Shown: one piece after another, positions 48,134 through 61,460 of the stretch
Layout: the number at the start of each line of letters is the position of its first letter
Numbering within the stretch: the first letter of the stretch is position 1
Source of the DNA: Sapria himalayana
Lineage: Eukaryota; Streptophyta; Magnoliopsida; Malpighiales; Rafflesiaceae
DNA: 64,000 nt
Reading direction: 5' to 3'
Assembly: GCA_029783825.1 (NCBI GenBank)
Contig: JAREIK010005380.1
Span: 1 to 64,000 of the forward strand
Made by a program: the position numbers and the translations under genes
Notes under the pieces: generated by a model
Databases searched by the model: none
Told to the model about the DNA's origin: nothing
What the model saw: the letters and a program-made list of their open reading frames with translations, nothing else

Positions 48134-50414
48134 TGTTATGACTTTATTACACACAGTGAAATTATAAGATAGTTTCGGCATCAATTATTGGACAAAGCTC
48201 TAAAAAATAATTATGATAATATTTGTATGTCATGATTCTATTATTTTATTGATGTAATTATGTTATTATGCAACATATCTCTTTGGGTGCAAAATTTTTT
48301 GATAATTATAGCCACAATATATCAATGATAGTTTTATGACTGTAATGTTAATTTTGCATAGTAATAACTGAGTATTCACCTTTTACTAAAGGCCATGACA
48401 TCCAATAGTGGCATAACTTTCCAATTAAAAACCATAAATATTAAAGATTATGCCATGGATTTTCTCTAACACTTTGACTTTTGGCTACAAATAGTTTAAG
48501 AGAGTATTTACTCCATCCATGGCCATTTCCAAAACTACTATCATTTATAGAATCACAACTCTTTGCTCTAGAGAATATGCCAAAGTCACGGTCAATCACA
48601 ATAACATGACTTTAGGTTATAGAATCAAAATGTATGAGCCACAATCATTCGATTACTATGACTTTATGTTACAAAGTAGAAAAGCATGAGTAATGGTCAT
48701 TCTCAATGCTACGACTTTATGTCATATAAAACAAATACATGAGTAATAGTTATTACCAACACTATGACTAGAGGTATCAAATGGATCATGTCATGTTGGC
48801 ATGACTCTAAAAATGGGTAGCTCGACATGATTCATTGGCATTATAACTTTGTGTTACAAAATGGAAAGCTAAAGTTGCTACCCTTCTGTTGTCCCAATAT
48901 TTCCCACATAAAAAATGCACTTAGATGTTTGAGTATAAAGTGGAACATGGAGTCAAAAAAAAAGAGGAGCATGGGAATTAGAAAAGGTGAAAAAACTAAG
49001 GTTTTATAACAAAAATGTTTCCAATGCTAGGAGAAATCAATTAACAAAGAAATAATGTAAAACACAAGCATAAACCCTAATAAAGGAGTATATATTTAAA
49101 CTCCAACCTATGGGTAGATATGAGATATATGAATGATATTTATGGGTTTAGGATTTTAATTTTTAGATACCCTTGAATGTTTTAATTGAAAATCAAAATT
49201 TCAACAAGTTATATTTCAAATTATCTAATATAAAATTTTCCTTGAAATTAGGCTAAATTGAGATTTATATTTGGTATATTTTATTTCTTATGATGGATAT
49301 ATAATTGATAGATTTTATGTTTGATTTGTATTGTAATTTGATTACTGATAAATGTAATTATTATTTAGAATTAAAATTAGGAATTTACTATTAGTATATT
49401 TATGCATATTAACATAATGGATGGTGACAAATAAGCCATAAATCACATTCATGCATAAAATAAAAATAAAGTAATAACTCTTTCAAAAGTGATGTATGCA
49501 ATAAACTTATATGTCAAAATTCAATGTTGAGACAAATTTAATCATGTGAGTATGTCCCTAACGATGTCAATCCAATATAAATATCATAGATAAACTGTCT
49601 CTTAATTGATACGAGAGTTTTTCTAAAATGTTTCCTAAGAGTTTTACATTAATGTGGGTGTCATGTGTCATAGTGATGAATAATGATAGGTAAACTATAT
49701 GATACACATGAGTGGAGGTGACTCTTAAGGTGATTATAATTTTTTGAGTTATTTTTTATCATATGACTCATACTAGTGAGATTTGAGAGAAAATATTAAT
49801 TATCATCAATATGAAAATTAGAAAACTAAAAGAATAAATACTTTTAGTTTCATATAAGTTCATCACTTTATAATATATGAGATCAAAGAATAATAATATA
49901 TTACTAAGTAACCATCAAAGACAATTGATGCGTTAACTAAAAGATATCGAATTAAAAATGAATCTCGAGCAGAGATAACTTGTTATTTTAGTGCTAATGT
50001 ACCAATGAGACACATATGAGAAACCTTTATTGAGGAAGAACCAATATACGAAAACCACCTTTTATGCCAGTAAAGCTCTATATATTTTTTTACAATAATC
50101 TAACTTTAAATATATAACCAATAATAATAACAATTAGACAATCTAGATAGCTCAGTATACATAAAGAAATGACCAATGCTAGAATCTAAAAATAATTTTA
50201 GAAACCTAGTTTTATCCTTCTGATTAGAATATCAATTGACTTACTGTTAATTGATCAAACTACTTATACAATCCCTATGATATCTATACATGGACAAAAA
50301 TTAACTTTACTTACATAGCCCATATATTTGAAATATTGAAAGATAGACACTCACCCAATAAACTTTTGAAATTATTTTTTTCTTAAAACTAGACATCATA
50401 ATAAAGTCATAACA
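48134..50414 (-). repeat. LTR-like block with 15-bp perfect terminal inverted repeat
   Basis: Ends are TGTTATGACTTTATT (48,134-48,148) and AATAAAGTCATAACA (50,400-50,414), perfect inverted repeats in TG...CA form. The block aligns with 42.64-44.98 kb. It is the candidate 5' LTR of the gypsy relic, but no convincing primer-binding site follows it and such long inverted ends are unusual for an LTR. A DNA transposon origin is the alternative. Shortened copies lie at 15,958-17,222 and from 62,831. Confidence 0.6.
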
Positions 50415-51170
50415 CTCTCTATGAGAAATTAAGACCACTATATAGATTATACTAATAGGAAATTTCAATTTTTGTTCTCTTTCTTATCTTACTTTTGCTT
50501 GGGTACATTGCTTCCTTATCTTTTCTCTTGTATTCAGTATGTGCATGCTAGTTTTTCCTCATTATCTTATTTGCACATATCCCATCTTTTTGTTATACAT
50601 ATAATGTTGTTTTTTGAATAAAGTAAGCATCTGTTGAATTACCTGCACACAGAGCTCACAATAGTAAAGAAGACTCACTTAATTTTTGCCAAAATCTTAC
50701 CCAACCCCAATCTTGGAATGTTAAGACTCCATTCTTGTGAAAGTTAAACATATATAGACATACACACACACACACAAACACACACACACATACATATATA
50801 TTATATGTGTGTATATATATACACTATTATGCATATATACACTATTATACATTTTATTTGTGTGTGTGTGTGCATATATATGCTTTTATATGCACACACA
50901 CACACATATATGTTTGTGTGTGTGCGTGCATGTGTATTGGCACATATAATTGTATATATATACCAATATTGTTGTATATACATTTTATGAGAGGGAGGGA
51001 GGATCAAATAATAACCTTACACAATTTATCTTGTATTGAGTTGTATGATATATGCAGGGGAGAGAGTATATTATTCCAACAAAAAATTAAGTTTTTTCTG
51101 ATATGTTATCAAACAAAATTCCAATTATACATGCCAACTAATTGAAATCCTAGTAGACAATGGAACCTTA
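50415..51170. repeat. Unit spacer with microsatellites
   Basis: Matches 7.67-8.26 kb; carries (AC)n and (GT)n tracts at 50,762-50,935. No gene. Confidence 0.55.
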
Positions 51171-51984
51171 GAGCAACTTCAAAGGGAGTTGCTATCAAGG
51201 ATGTCATCCACATAACTATTAAAATGACACCCAAATCACAAAAACACTGCTCCAACGAAGATCGCATCAGAGTTGTCAAAATATTATCCATGAAAGTAGG
51301 GTGACATATTTGATAACTTTAGAGAGAGATGCAGAAGAATACAAAATCATTGTTGATGGCTCTTGTGCATCTCAATGGCTCTCTCAATAGCTATATTCTA
51401 TTTCAATTTCTTTACAAATATAGAGATTCAAATTGAAAGAAACTTACCTTGAATTCTTGCCTTTGAAATCCTAGCTTCCCTGAATCTATTGGTTTCCCTT
51501 AACCCTAGCCCGAACCCTAGCCTTTGTTGTCATTCTGTAGAAAGCCATGGTAGAAAGGGTGGAAGAGGAAGAAAGAAACAAGGAGGAAGAGAGCCATTCT
51601 GTGAAAGGAGGAATAGGAAGAAATCCAAACATAAAAAATGGTGTTTGCCTTCTCTTGATTCAAATTTTAATTTATAAATTAAAATATATAAATTGCTAAT
51701 TTTTTAACTTGATTATACATTTTATTTTTGATAGATTCATTTGTATATTTTATAAATTGCCCATTTTTTAAATTGATTATAATTTTTTTATGAAATAAAT
51801 TGCTTATTTTTTAAATTGACAAGTTGGTTTTTTTTTTAAAAAATTAAATTGATAAATTGCTAATTCTTTAAATTAATTAAAAATGTTATAATTTATAGAT
51901 TTATTTGTATACTTTATAAATTGATCATTCTTTAATTTGATTAGAATTTTTTTTTGCAAATGGATTTGTAACATGGTGGTTCAT

Positions 51985-53050
51985 TAACTGATTTTCTTAT
52001 GACACCAATTTAATATGTTGATAGTGATACTATTTAGAGCAATCACATAGCATTGGCGCTAGTACAAAATAAATTCATTCCAAGATTGAGAAAATCATAA
52101 AGGACAAAACTTGTATGTATAAGAAGATAAATTAAAGGGAAAATTGTGTTTTGGTGCACCAACCAACAGATATTTTAAAAAGTTTAACCAATCTTTTAAT
52201 ATTTCAAAAAAAGGAACTAAACTATTATAATTTAAAATTCAAGGCACTCAATATATTAATCCTAAACTACCCTTGCCCCTTACCCTCGTGAGCTCCAACG
52301 TGGAGATCTAGTGAGCTACATCATGGAGCTTTAACGAGCTCCATCGTTGAGCTCGAGGAGCTCATGGAGAGGGGTGAGGAGAGATGGGCAAGGGTGAGGG
52401 GCAGGGGGCGAGGGTGAGGGGCAGGGGGCGAGGAGCAAGGGCGAGCAAAGATGAAATTTATCAATAATTTGGTACATTTTTTTTGAAATATTAAAAATGG
52501 GGTTACTTTTTTGTAAATATCTTTTTGTGGGTGCACCAAAACTCAATCCCCACTAAATTAATTATGTCTGCATAGCTTAATACGAGCAAAGATGAAATTA
52601 CTAGGAATGAACAATAAGGTTGGTGCATATAGAAAAGAATATTACAATAATTAGTACTTCAAGGAGGCAATCAATAAGTGCGTTATCATTCTTATATTAA
52701 AGTCATTGGATTGATATAAATGCAAAATACAACAAATTTGTTAGTTTTCATAGTCAAATTGAAAGATTTTGACAAAGTCAACACACCGAGTAAAATAATG
52801 TAAGATTTATACTTTCAATTTAGACTCTATCAAGATTTTGATATCTGAACTATAAATTGAAAATTTTCAAATTTTTCCAAGTTGATGAAGTAAAAGAAAT
52901 ATTTGCTAAGTTAATTGGAAAATAATTTCAATACAAGCATTGTTGGAATATATTCAAAATGGAGCAGAAATGGACTGATAATATGACCATCAATAAGAAA
53001 GCAAAAACTCAATCAACTAATAGTCTTACTGAATCAACTCATGTTGAATC
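51985..53050 (+). pseudogene. Harbinger-type ORF1 relic with MITE insertion
   Basis: Same gene as 9,070-10,530. Blocks around the MITE read as the conserved EEDK...LIMSAWLN...SKDEI region with a stop in place of the Trp, then QYKHCWNI and QKWTDNMT near 52,930-52,990. The C-terminal coiled part is missing with the right end of the element. It is interrupted by 52,136-52,553. Confidence 0.65.
52136..52553. mobile_element. Foldback MITE, second copy, perfect 8-bp target duplication
   Basis: Flanked by TAAATTAA on both sides (52,128-52,135 and 52,554-52,561). Long inverted ends share GTTTTGGTGCACC and the TTTTAATATTTCAAA word. The core (52,260-52,447) has GAGCTC palindromes and a G-rich strand with a 20-base GAGGGTGAGGGGCAGGGGGC repeat occurring twice. 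Confidence 0.8.
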
Positions 53051-53259
53051 GTGATATTCAACTAGATATTTACATAAAAATATAAGAATATAGAACTGTC
53101 ACATTAATATCTTAATTATATTAGAATAAAATATAAAATTTTTATTAATTAATAATTAAAAATTTCAATAATATAATTATATAAAATTAATAAATTATAT
53201 GTATGATTTGGATAAGTTCCAAAAAAATAAACTCACATAGGGTAAAAGTTACATAGGAA

Positions 53260-54162
53260 TGATACACAAATAAAAGCAAACTGATATGTGGTTCTACCCA
53301 AATTTTTTTAAAAAAATCATTTCCCTTTTGAAACCTAAACTTGCACCCAATGTATTTATTACCCCAAAACAATTTTATACAAAAAAAAGCACATCACCTT
53401 TTCTCTTTTCTCTCGAGTTACATAAATCATGGTTGTTATATAATATCTATTCCTCCATTCTCTTCGCATCAAATTGTAACACTCATTGTTTTTTTTTTTT
53501 AAATGTTCGCTTGCAAAAACATCATCCATTAAGGATATTAGCAAATTCAATCCTAAGTACATGAAAATCTTATGTTTATCAGTTTATTACTTAGGCACAC
53601 ACACACACACACACACACAGTTATATTGTTGCCAAATATACAACAATATATAACTATATATATATATATACAAGTCGATTATATATGGTAATCATGTATA
53701 GACCTATGTAAATACTTCTGGATATATACAAGTGCATATATACACTAATACACATGTATTACGTTTATTATTAGATGTATGTATGCCTATATATACACTT
53801 AAACACTATTGTACATATATATGTACATAGTTGTCTATAAGTGTGCATATATATAGGCATATTTAATTGTATATATATATTGTATAATGTAAATAGATCA
53901 ATGAATGTATGTACATTATATATACACCAATAGAATATGGCTATTTATATTCTTATATACTATTATATATATGAGTGTATATATATGATAGTATGAGCAT
54001 ATATGTATAGGAATATATTATGGTCAAATATATGTATGCACAAGTAGTATGTATGCATAATTAAATAAATTTAAATATATATATATATATACACACACAT
54101 AAAAATTATACATAAATTAATGTCAGAACTTTCTGCATACTATTATACATACATACACACAT

Positions 54163-54236
<74 letters not shown>

Positions 54237-54895
54237 ATGTATAGGTATGTTTATATCGATATAGACATATTTTATTTTGTATTTTTTAAACATGTATTAA
54301 TGTTTTTATCTATATATACTTATATACTGCTTTATATATAGAGACATGAATGTATGGATAAATAATTGTATAAATATATTTGTATATGCATATATAATAT
54401 TGTATATATGTATGTACATTTATGTATACTATTATATATATATATATATAAATACACAATAATATATACTTGTATTGACAGTAATTTGTGTGCAGCAAGC
54501 CTATATACATACAAATACCAAGACATTGTTGTGTGTGTGTGTGAGTGTGTGTGTCGATAGCAATCTGGGACTTTAAACAAGTGTGTTTATATATATAATT
54601 ATTTAGTGTTGTATATATATAAATGTATATTATCATATGTATTTATGTGGCTATACATATATACAATTGTATATAATAAAGGCTATATGTGTGTGTGTGT
54701 GTATAATATTATTATATCCTCTTAGCTAATATTTACAAAGTTATTTAATAATCAATTAGGTCACAACAATAATGCAGCGATTGAATAGAAGTCATGATTG
54801 GAACACTTGCCAAAATATCAATGATTACAATTTCAACCACCAAACTATAAACATCAAATCATATCACTAACATAAATAAACGACTAATATATATA

Positions 54896-54949
<54 letters not shown>

Positions 54950-54970
54950 CATTTGTATATCTAAACATAA

Positions 54971-55018
<48 letters not shown>

Positions 55019-55669
55019 TATATATGTACACTTAAATGGTGGTCAAACGATTTCGTGCTTATAATTAGATAGTTGGAGGTGTAATTAACATTCCTTATGT
55101 GATGGATTGATGCCCTATTTCATATTAGTATTCCATTTGTTTGTACCCAAATTTAATAAATATTCATATTTTGTATAAATTGGTTGCAAATTTATGAAGG
55201 GGGCAAATTGAATTTCTGATTTTCATTGTACCAACACAAAAATATTTATGTTTGGGTATATTTTTTAAATATTAAAATTTTAGGAATTATTTTTTAAATA
55301 TTTTATAACCTTTGCACCTAAACATAAGAAACCCTTATTAATATAAATAAATATTAAATTTAATATTTAATATACTGTGAATAATGTTTTAATACACAAA
55401 CTAAAAAATAATTACAAAAACATACCTAAAATTTTGATAATTTAAAAAAATTACACCAAAAATATAACATATTTAGATTTTCGTCCACTATAAAAAAAAA
55501 TCAATTTTTCCACAACATTTGTATAGGTCGGCATTAAACAAACAAGTTGATCCCTTTTCGATAATAGTATTTTTCGAATTGTATGATGAATGTAAGAAAT
55601 ATAAAAAATGTGTTTCATTTTTTTTTTCAAAATACACACACACATATATATATAGGTTTATATGTATAC

Positions 55670-55728
<59 letters not shown>

Positions 55729-55855
55729 ATGTGTGTGCATACGTGTTTGTATATGTATGTTTTTGAAAACATTTATATATATAAGTTTTCAAAAATGTTT
55801 AGATATATAGTGATATATATGAGTATATACTAATTATATCCTAACATAAGTTATT
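53260..55855. repeat. Microsatellite-rich block (third forward copy)
   Basis: Conserved islands at 53,260-53,590 and 55,030-55,100, with long pure tracts: (AT)n 54,173-54,234, (AT)n 54,885-54,947, (AC)n 54,974-55,009 and (AT)n 55,671-55,724. Frames such as 54,120-54,341 and 55,519-55,833 are artefacts of these tracts. Confidence 0.7.
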
Positions 55856-58232
55856 ATTTTTTTAGCACCATGACATTTTGACTATAGAGAGTTGCAAAAA
55901 GTATTTACTTGAACTGTGACTATTTTAAAGTTATAATTTTTTGTTCCAGAGAATAAACCAATATGAGGTTATTTCAAGTACTGTGACTTTGGGTTATATA
56001 GTAAAAATACATGAGCCATGATACTTTTTATTGCTATGATTTTGTGTTACAGAGTAAATGTGTTTACTGGGTCGAGCGGCCCAAGCATGTGGCACAACAT
56101 GATTTTGCTATGCCTGGAATGCACGACCTAGTTTAGAGACATGCCTAAACCAGTGTCATATTGGCCCACGAGGCTCAACATTCCAAGCTAGTTTGGCCAG
56201 GCTTGACCCGACTTGGCATGCCTCAGTATGACTTGGCATGACTCAATATGACTTGGCATGGCTCAATATGATTTGGCATGGCTCAATATGATTTGGCATG
56301 GCTCAATATGACTTGGCATGACTCAGTATGATTTGGCAATTCCAAACACAACCCAAGAAAAAGACATTTCAATGGGCTATGCTGGGCTATCCACTAGCAC
56401 GTTATGTTGGTCTAGATATATGGGCCTAAAAAATGGGTCATGTCGATATGACAACACCTATTTGAAACCTTTATACATAGTAGAACTACATGACTCATAG
56501 GCATTTTTAATAACATGATTTTATCTTATAGATAGGAAATGCAAGAGCCATTAATATTTCTATTGTCGTACAAACCAAAACAATAAAGAAACCAAAGCCA
56601 TATTTATTCTCTAGTACTATAACTTTTTGTTACATAAAGACAAAGCTAAAATCGTGACTCTTCTCTAACACAATGCCTTCCAACTTAAAAAATGCACATA
56701 ATTGATTATGTATAAAAGTAGAACATAGAACCAAAAACAAAAGAGGAGTGACGACATGAACAAAGAGGTGAAAAAACTAAGCTTTTTGTAAAAAAATTGC
56801 TCAATCCTTGTGGAGATTCATGAGCAAAAAGGTGATACAATGTACCAGCAAAAACCCTAAAGGGAGAGTATAAATTCTCACTATCACCTAGGTCTAGATT
56901 TGAGTTACACAAAAAAAAATTGTGGGTATAGAATTTAATTTACAAATACATATGAGGGTTACCATTGGGAATCTAAAATTTTACAAGATATATTTCAAAT
57001 TATCTCATGTAAAATCTTCTCTAACTTCCGGCTAAATTGAGGTATGTATTGGTGTATATTATTTTATGTGAAAGATATATTATTAATGAAATTTATGTTG
57101 AAAACTAAATTGAGGTCAACAAAATTGAGGTCGACAAAATTGAGGTCCGCTAAATTATCTCATATATAATCTTTTCTAATGTCCATCTAAATTGGGTCGT
57201 ATCACTTTTATTTGAAACTAAATTTAATATTTTACTATTCGTATATTTGATAGATAAGTCATAAAGTACAATCATGCATAAATAAAGTAAGGAAGTGACA
57301 ACCTTTCTAAAAGTTATGTGAGAGACAAACTTATGTAATAAAATTTGACACTGAGGGAAAATTAATCATGTACGTATGATGCTCATGAAACCAAAAATAT
57401 GAACACTTCTATAACCCAATCCCATTATCTATATCCAATATGAAATAATTCTCTATTGATGAGTCCCATGTCATCATGGTATATTATGACGGGTATGCCA
57501 TGAGATACATGCGAATTGAGGTGACTCATAAAGTGGTGATGATCATGTGAGTTACTTTCTGTCATTTGACTCCTACTGGTGATATTTGAAAGTAAACATA
57601 TATTAATTATCATGACTACGATACTAATGAAGTTGAAAGTATAAATACTTTTAATTCCAAATAGTTCATGTCTTTATGATACATGAGATTGGAGAATAAG
57701 AATGTATATACTAAGCAACCAACAAGGGTAGATGATGAATTGTGTTAGAGGTAAAAAATTATGAATGACTCTCAAGCATGAATAATTTTTTTTAAGTGAT
57801 AAAATACTCAAGAGATTATATGAGGGGACTATCAATGGGGAGGATCAAATAGATGACAACCACCTTATATGCCAATAGAGAACTAGTATATTTTCATAAT
57901 AATCCAACATTCATTATGCAATGAAGAATAATAATAATCAAATAATTTAGAAAGGTTTGTATACATAATAAAATGACCAACCCTAGAATCTAAGAGTCTT
58001 ACCAAAAATATAGATTTATTTTTCTCATTAAATCAATAGTTAGCACACTATTGTTTGATCAAATTGCATATATAATATCTATTGGATTTTTATTTGGAAA
58101 AAAGTCTACATTACTACTTATACAATCAATATACTTTTGGAATTATGTGGATGATGGACCATCACTCAATGAGCTTTTAAGATTCTCTAATCCTAAAAAT
58201 TTGACATTATAATAAAGTCATAATAAGTTTCT
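55856..58232 (-). repeat. LTR-like block (candidate 3' LTR), with minisatellite
   Basis: Aligns with 42.64-44.98 kb. The minus-strand start is near TTATGACTTTATTATAATG (58,206-58,228). Contains the 20-bp minisatellite listed separately. Confidence 0.55.
56211..56340 (+). repeat. 20-bp minisatellite, about 6.5 copies
   Basis: Units of the form ACTTGGCATGACTCAATATG start at 56,211, 56,231, 56,251, 56,271, 56,291, 56,311 and 56,331 with one to three changes each. The equivalent place in the other unit (about 43,005-43,045) has at most two. Confidence 0.9.
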
Positions 58233-58429
58233 GACATAACTACTAAAGATTATTGTATTTGGCTAATCAACTTTAGTTGACATAACAATCCTTTAAAAAT
58301 ATTAATATGTTCTTAGTAGTTTGTATAATAAATTTTTTACTTTGAATTGCATTACTCATCTTGTGTTGCTTTTTGTGTCCTTTGGTTTAATATTATTTTA
58401 TTTTTTGTAGCCATAATCTTTAACCTCTA

Positions 58430-61400
58430 TGATTGTACTAACACCTCTCGACCAAGAGATTGAGAGAAATAGAAAGATAATTTTGAGACAGAGAGGTGAG
58501 AAAAAGTAAATGAAAGAAACTAGCAGCAATAAAGATGCCTGATGGGGTGATCAGCAAGATATCCAATAACCTAGTCATCACTACACCTTGGAAGACTATT
58601 GGTGAGTTTGAAAAATATACATAATGATCTATGTTAATGAATACATAATTTTTTATTTTATCATTTCGTATAAAAATATATTTTGGGTTGTCTACCAAGT
58701 ACCTCTATATTTAATGTTAATGTCTAGATCATTAACGAGGTGTTACATCTATAGGTAATTTGAGATATCGAGTCTAGCTTTATTGTATGATTCTTCACTT
58801 CCTCTTTTCTTCTCAAAATTTTTTTCAACATTGAATCATATTACATAATTTCTTTTTTGGAACCTCCTTCTTTTTCTTCTTTTTCTAGGGATGTTATAAC
58901 TTTTTGGATCATCATAGCTTTTTGCCTTCATCCTCCCTTGATTCCATGACTATTTGGATAGCCATAGTTTTTATGGCTATGTTTTGAGATTTTCTTTCTA
59001 GATATCCAAAGTCATAGGATTGAGGTTTGTCATGGCTTCTTCGTTTAGCTTATGTATCTTCAAAGTCATGCTGTTGGTCAAAGGTGGGACTTTTGTTGTT
59101 GTATCATATCTTTTTTTCCTTCATTTTGATCCTCAAGAATATTTGTTTTCACTATATCTTTAATTATAATTTCATTAGTTACTCTTTAGGATTCTACCTC
59201 TATTTTTACTTTTTGTATATTCTCTAAATCCTATATATCTTTTTATCCATACAATTGTGAAAAGAATGTGGGTATTTCAATTTCTTTTTGTATCTTCTAG
59301 GTGTACACTTCTTGTAAGCCTTTTAAAGTCATAACAATGAATAATGTCATGACTTCATAGCAGTCATCCTCCTCAATTTTAGCTTCACTTTCATAACTTT
59401 ATTTTCTCTCTTCTATGTCATTTTCCTCCTTTTCATCTGGCCAGAAGTATTATAAAAAATCTTTTCACCTAAAGTCCATGTTTTGTAGTCATATTGTTGA
59501 GAAAAAATTATCTATCCTCCAATAATCATTTTCATCAACATCAAGACTCTTCATGCATTTGAAAATATTGAATTTACTTGCTATTTACCTATCCAAAGAG
59601 TGAATCTCTCTTATTGACATCAATGAGAGTTTTCCAAGTATCTAAAAATGAAAATCTCAAGAGAAATAGAGTATTTTAGTCTTCCTCAATATTCAACTCC
59701 ATAAAATCATTGAAAAAATAAATATATTAACCTTAACTAATAAATCTTCAATAATACCTATTGTTGTATATGTAATTTATTTTTTATTTAATAATCTATT
59801 TGAATAACAAAATATTTTTTCTGTTTTACTATTTTCATGTAAGTGAAGGAAATGAAATATTAAGAGGCCGGGATGCAGCAGTAGCACAATAACGGATGTC
59901 CCGCTGTCCAGTCAGTAGGCCGAAATTTTTGGAGCAGAGCCTAACCCATTCTATGATCCGGCCACTGTGGTTAAAAGAACCGAGATATTTTTAATATAAA
60001 ATGATTAGTAATTTTATTTTCGGGTGGATGTTTTTGGACCCGTGGAACTATTCATCATCTCTCTCTCTTCTCTCTGCGCGAATTTTCGTGACTGCTCTGT
60101 GTGCTGCATACTATAAGACTTTTCCATTTTTGGTTTTAATTTGTAACGCATAAGCATTTTCTGGTGGATGTAGCTAGTCATACTGAGCGACTAGCAAACC
60201 ATGTTATTTCCGGTGTTGATTTCTCATTTTTTTATTCTGTCATGGATGCTTGCTGGATTGGGATATATATTGATTGTTTTCTGTGTTTCTGTTGTTTTTG
60301 TATCTTAATCTCACTACCATGGAAGCGCAATCTCCTAGCACCTATTGTGTGCTTAGTTGATCAATTGGTTTTTAGTAGTAAGAGGAATGTTGGAATGATC
60401 TCGTCGATGTTTAGTCTTCACTCCATTGACAAAGATATCAAGTTGATAATTAATCTCAGATTATAAAGTTTCTACTGGAATGTGTGTTCTCCAATTATAC
60501 ATATTATCATAAAACTTTTTGGATCACTCAACTTTTTAAGAATTTTCATTAAATATTTATACTGTATTTCTCAAACATACTCACAAGTCTATACTCATTC
60601 AACTTTCCCTTATTATCCATGACATCGTTGATGAATTTACATATTTCAATATTTAAGAAAATACTCCGACAAATAAAAATCTACTTTCAACTTTTGAAAA
60701 ATTAGAGAAGTTTATTAATATTTTCATCCAATTTCTATTTTCTAAAATGTTGGAAAAGAATTATTTAGAGGAAAATTACTTTTTATATTAGTCTCGATCA
60801 TTTTCATTTTTTCTAGTGCTTTGGGTAACTACCAATCACTCCTCCACTAATCATTTTTTGTATGTCATAATTCAGAGGATGAGCAAGGTATTCTATTCAT
60901 TGAGTATCTTGGCTTTGAAGAATGTCATAGAATTGGGGGCTATGACTTTTGAAAATACAAATGATGGGAGCCATGACTTTTGGAAATATCATGGGACTGT
61001 CAGTTCTAAATCTCTCTATTTTAGCTTTATTTATTTGTTTCCCCTCAATAATTAATTGAGAAGTATCTTCTTGTCTGTCTAAATATCACTCAATAATTAA
61101 TTGATGCTCTTTTCTTTCACTATTAATATAAAATATGTGATTTGATTCTCTATATATTTCATCACCACATTTGTATATTCTAATTTTATTTCATGCCTCT
61201 CCATATGATCTTCTTGAAGATCATTTTTTTTTTTATCTTGGTTGGTAATGCTTTTAATTTATCATTGTTAGAAAAATTTTCTTCGCCCTTTGAATATTGA
61301 TAATTTGAGCTCGATCCTCCTTAAATATGAGTCCCATGGAATTACTCCCAAAATTCTTTGGGACTTATCCAGTATTTTACTGCCCATTTCAATAGCCTCT

Positions 61401-61440
61401 ATGTAAAAAATTTTCATAATTTTTCATGTTTGAATAATAA
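58430..61440 (-). pseudogene. Ty3/gypsy protease-region remnant, split by solo LTR
   Basis: Minus-strand match to 45.2-47.4 kb. The RLxxLDENFDKLL-type block lies at about 60,690-60,790 and the IDVNKRDSL block at about 59,600-59,640. The relic is interrupted by the solo LTR at 59,762-60,340; a second solo LTR adjoins its upstream end at 61,461. A part at 61,210-61,440 not obvious in the other copy reads EAIEMGSKILDKSQRILG on the minus strand, probably gag-protease spacer. No pol domains seen. Confidence 0.6.
59762..60340 (+). mobile_element. Solo LTR, copy 1
   Basis: 579 bp with TGTTGTATATG...CTCCTAGCA ends, flanked by the 5-bp duplication CCTAT (59,757-59,761 and 60,341-60,345). The uninterrupted site is visible in the sister unit near 46,515-46,540, which runs straight through to the TGTGCTTAGTTGATCAATTG sequence. 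No internal domain adjoins it, so it is a solo LTR left by recombination. Strand is arbitrary because no promoter or primer site is identified. Confidence 0.88.
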
Positions 61441-61460
61441 TGTATGTGAATATTAGTAAT

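Larger units (their letters stand above)
39660..53055. repeat. Large tandem repeat unit, first full copy (about 13.4 kb)
   Basis: Equivalent landmarks lie 13,396 bases apart in this copy and the next one (the TGATA(T/C)ACAAATAAAAG site at 39,864 and 53,260). Order inside: microsatellite block, LTR-like block, minus-strand gypsy gag-protease relic, second LTR-like block, spacer, Harbinger relic with MITE. The copies are clearly diverged, so the duplication is old. Confidence 0.7.
51171..53055 (+). mobile_element. Harbinger-like element, second copy, right end lost
   Basis: The left end GAGCAACTTCAAAGGGAGTTGC follows TTA (51,168-51,170) and is the best preserved terminus of the three copies. 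It holds the AAACCCTAG-type leader (about 51,500), an ORF1 relic and the MITE. Homology ends near 53,055, where the next large unit begins, so the right terminus has been deleted. Confidence 0.6.

Noticed and set aside
53583..53621. Repeated short motifs considered as a CRISPR array or origin
   Set aside because: They are simple dinucleotide microsatellites with no spacer structure; the window is plant nuclear DNA.
54120..54636. Open frames on both strands over microsatellites
   Set aside because: Peptides are Tyr-Ile and His-Thr dipeptide repeats produced by AT and AC tracts; no family resemblance.
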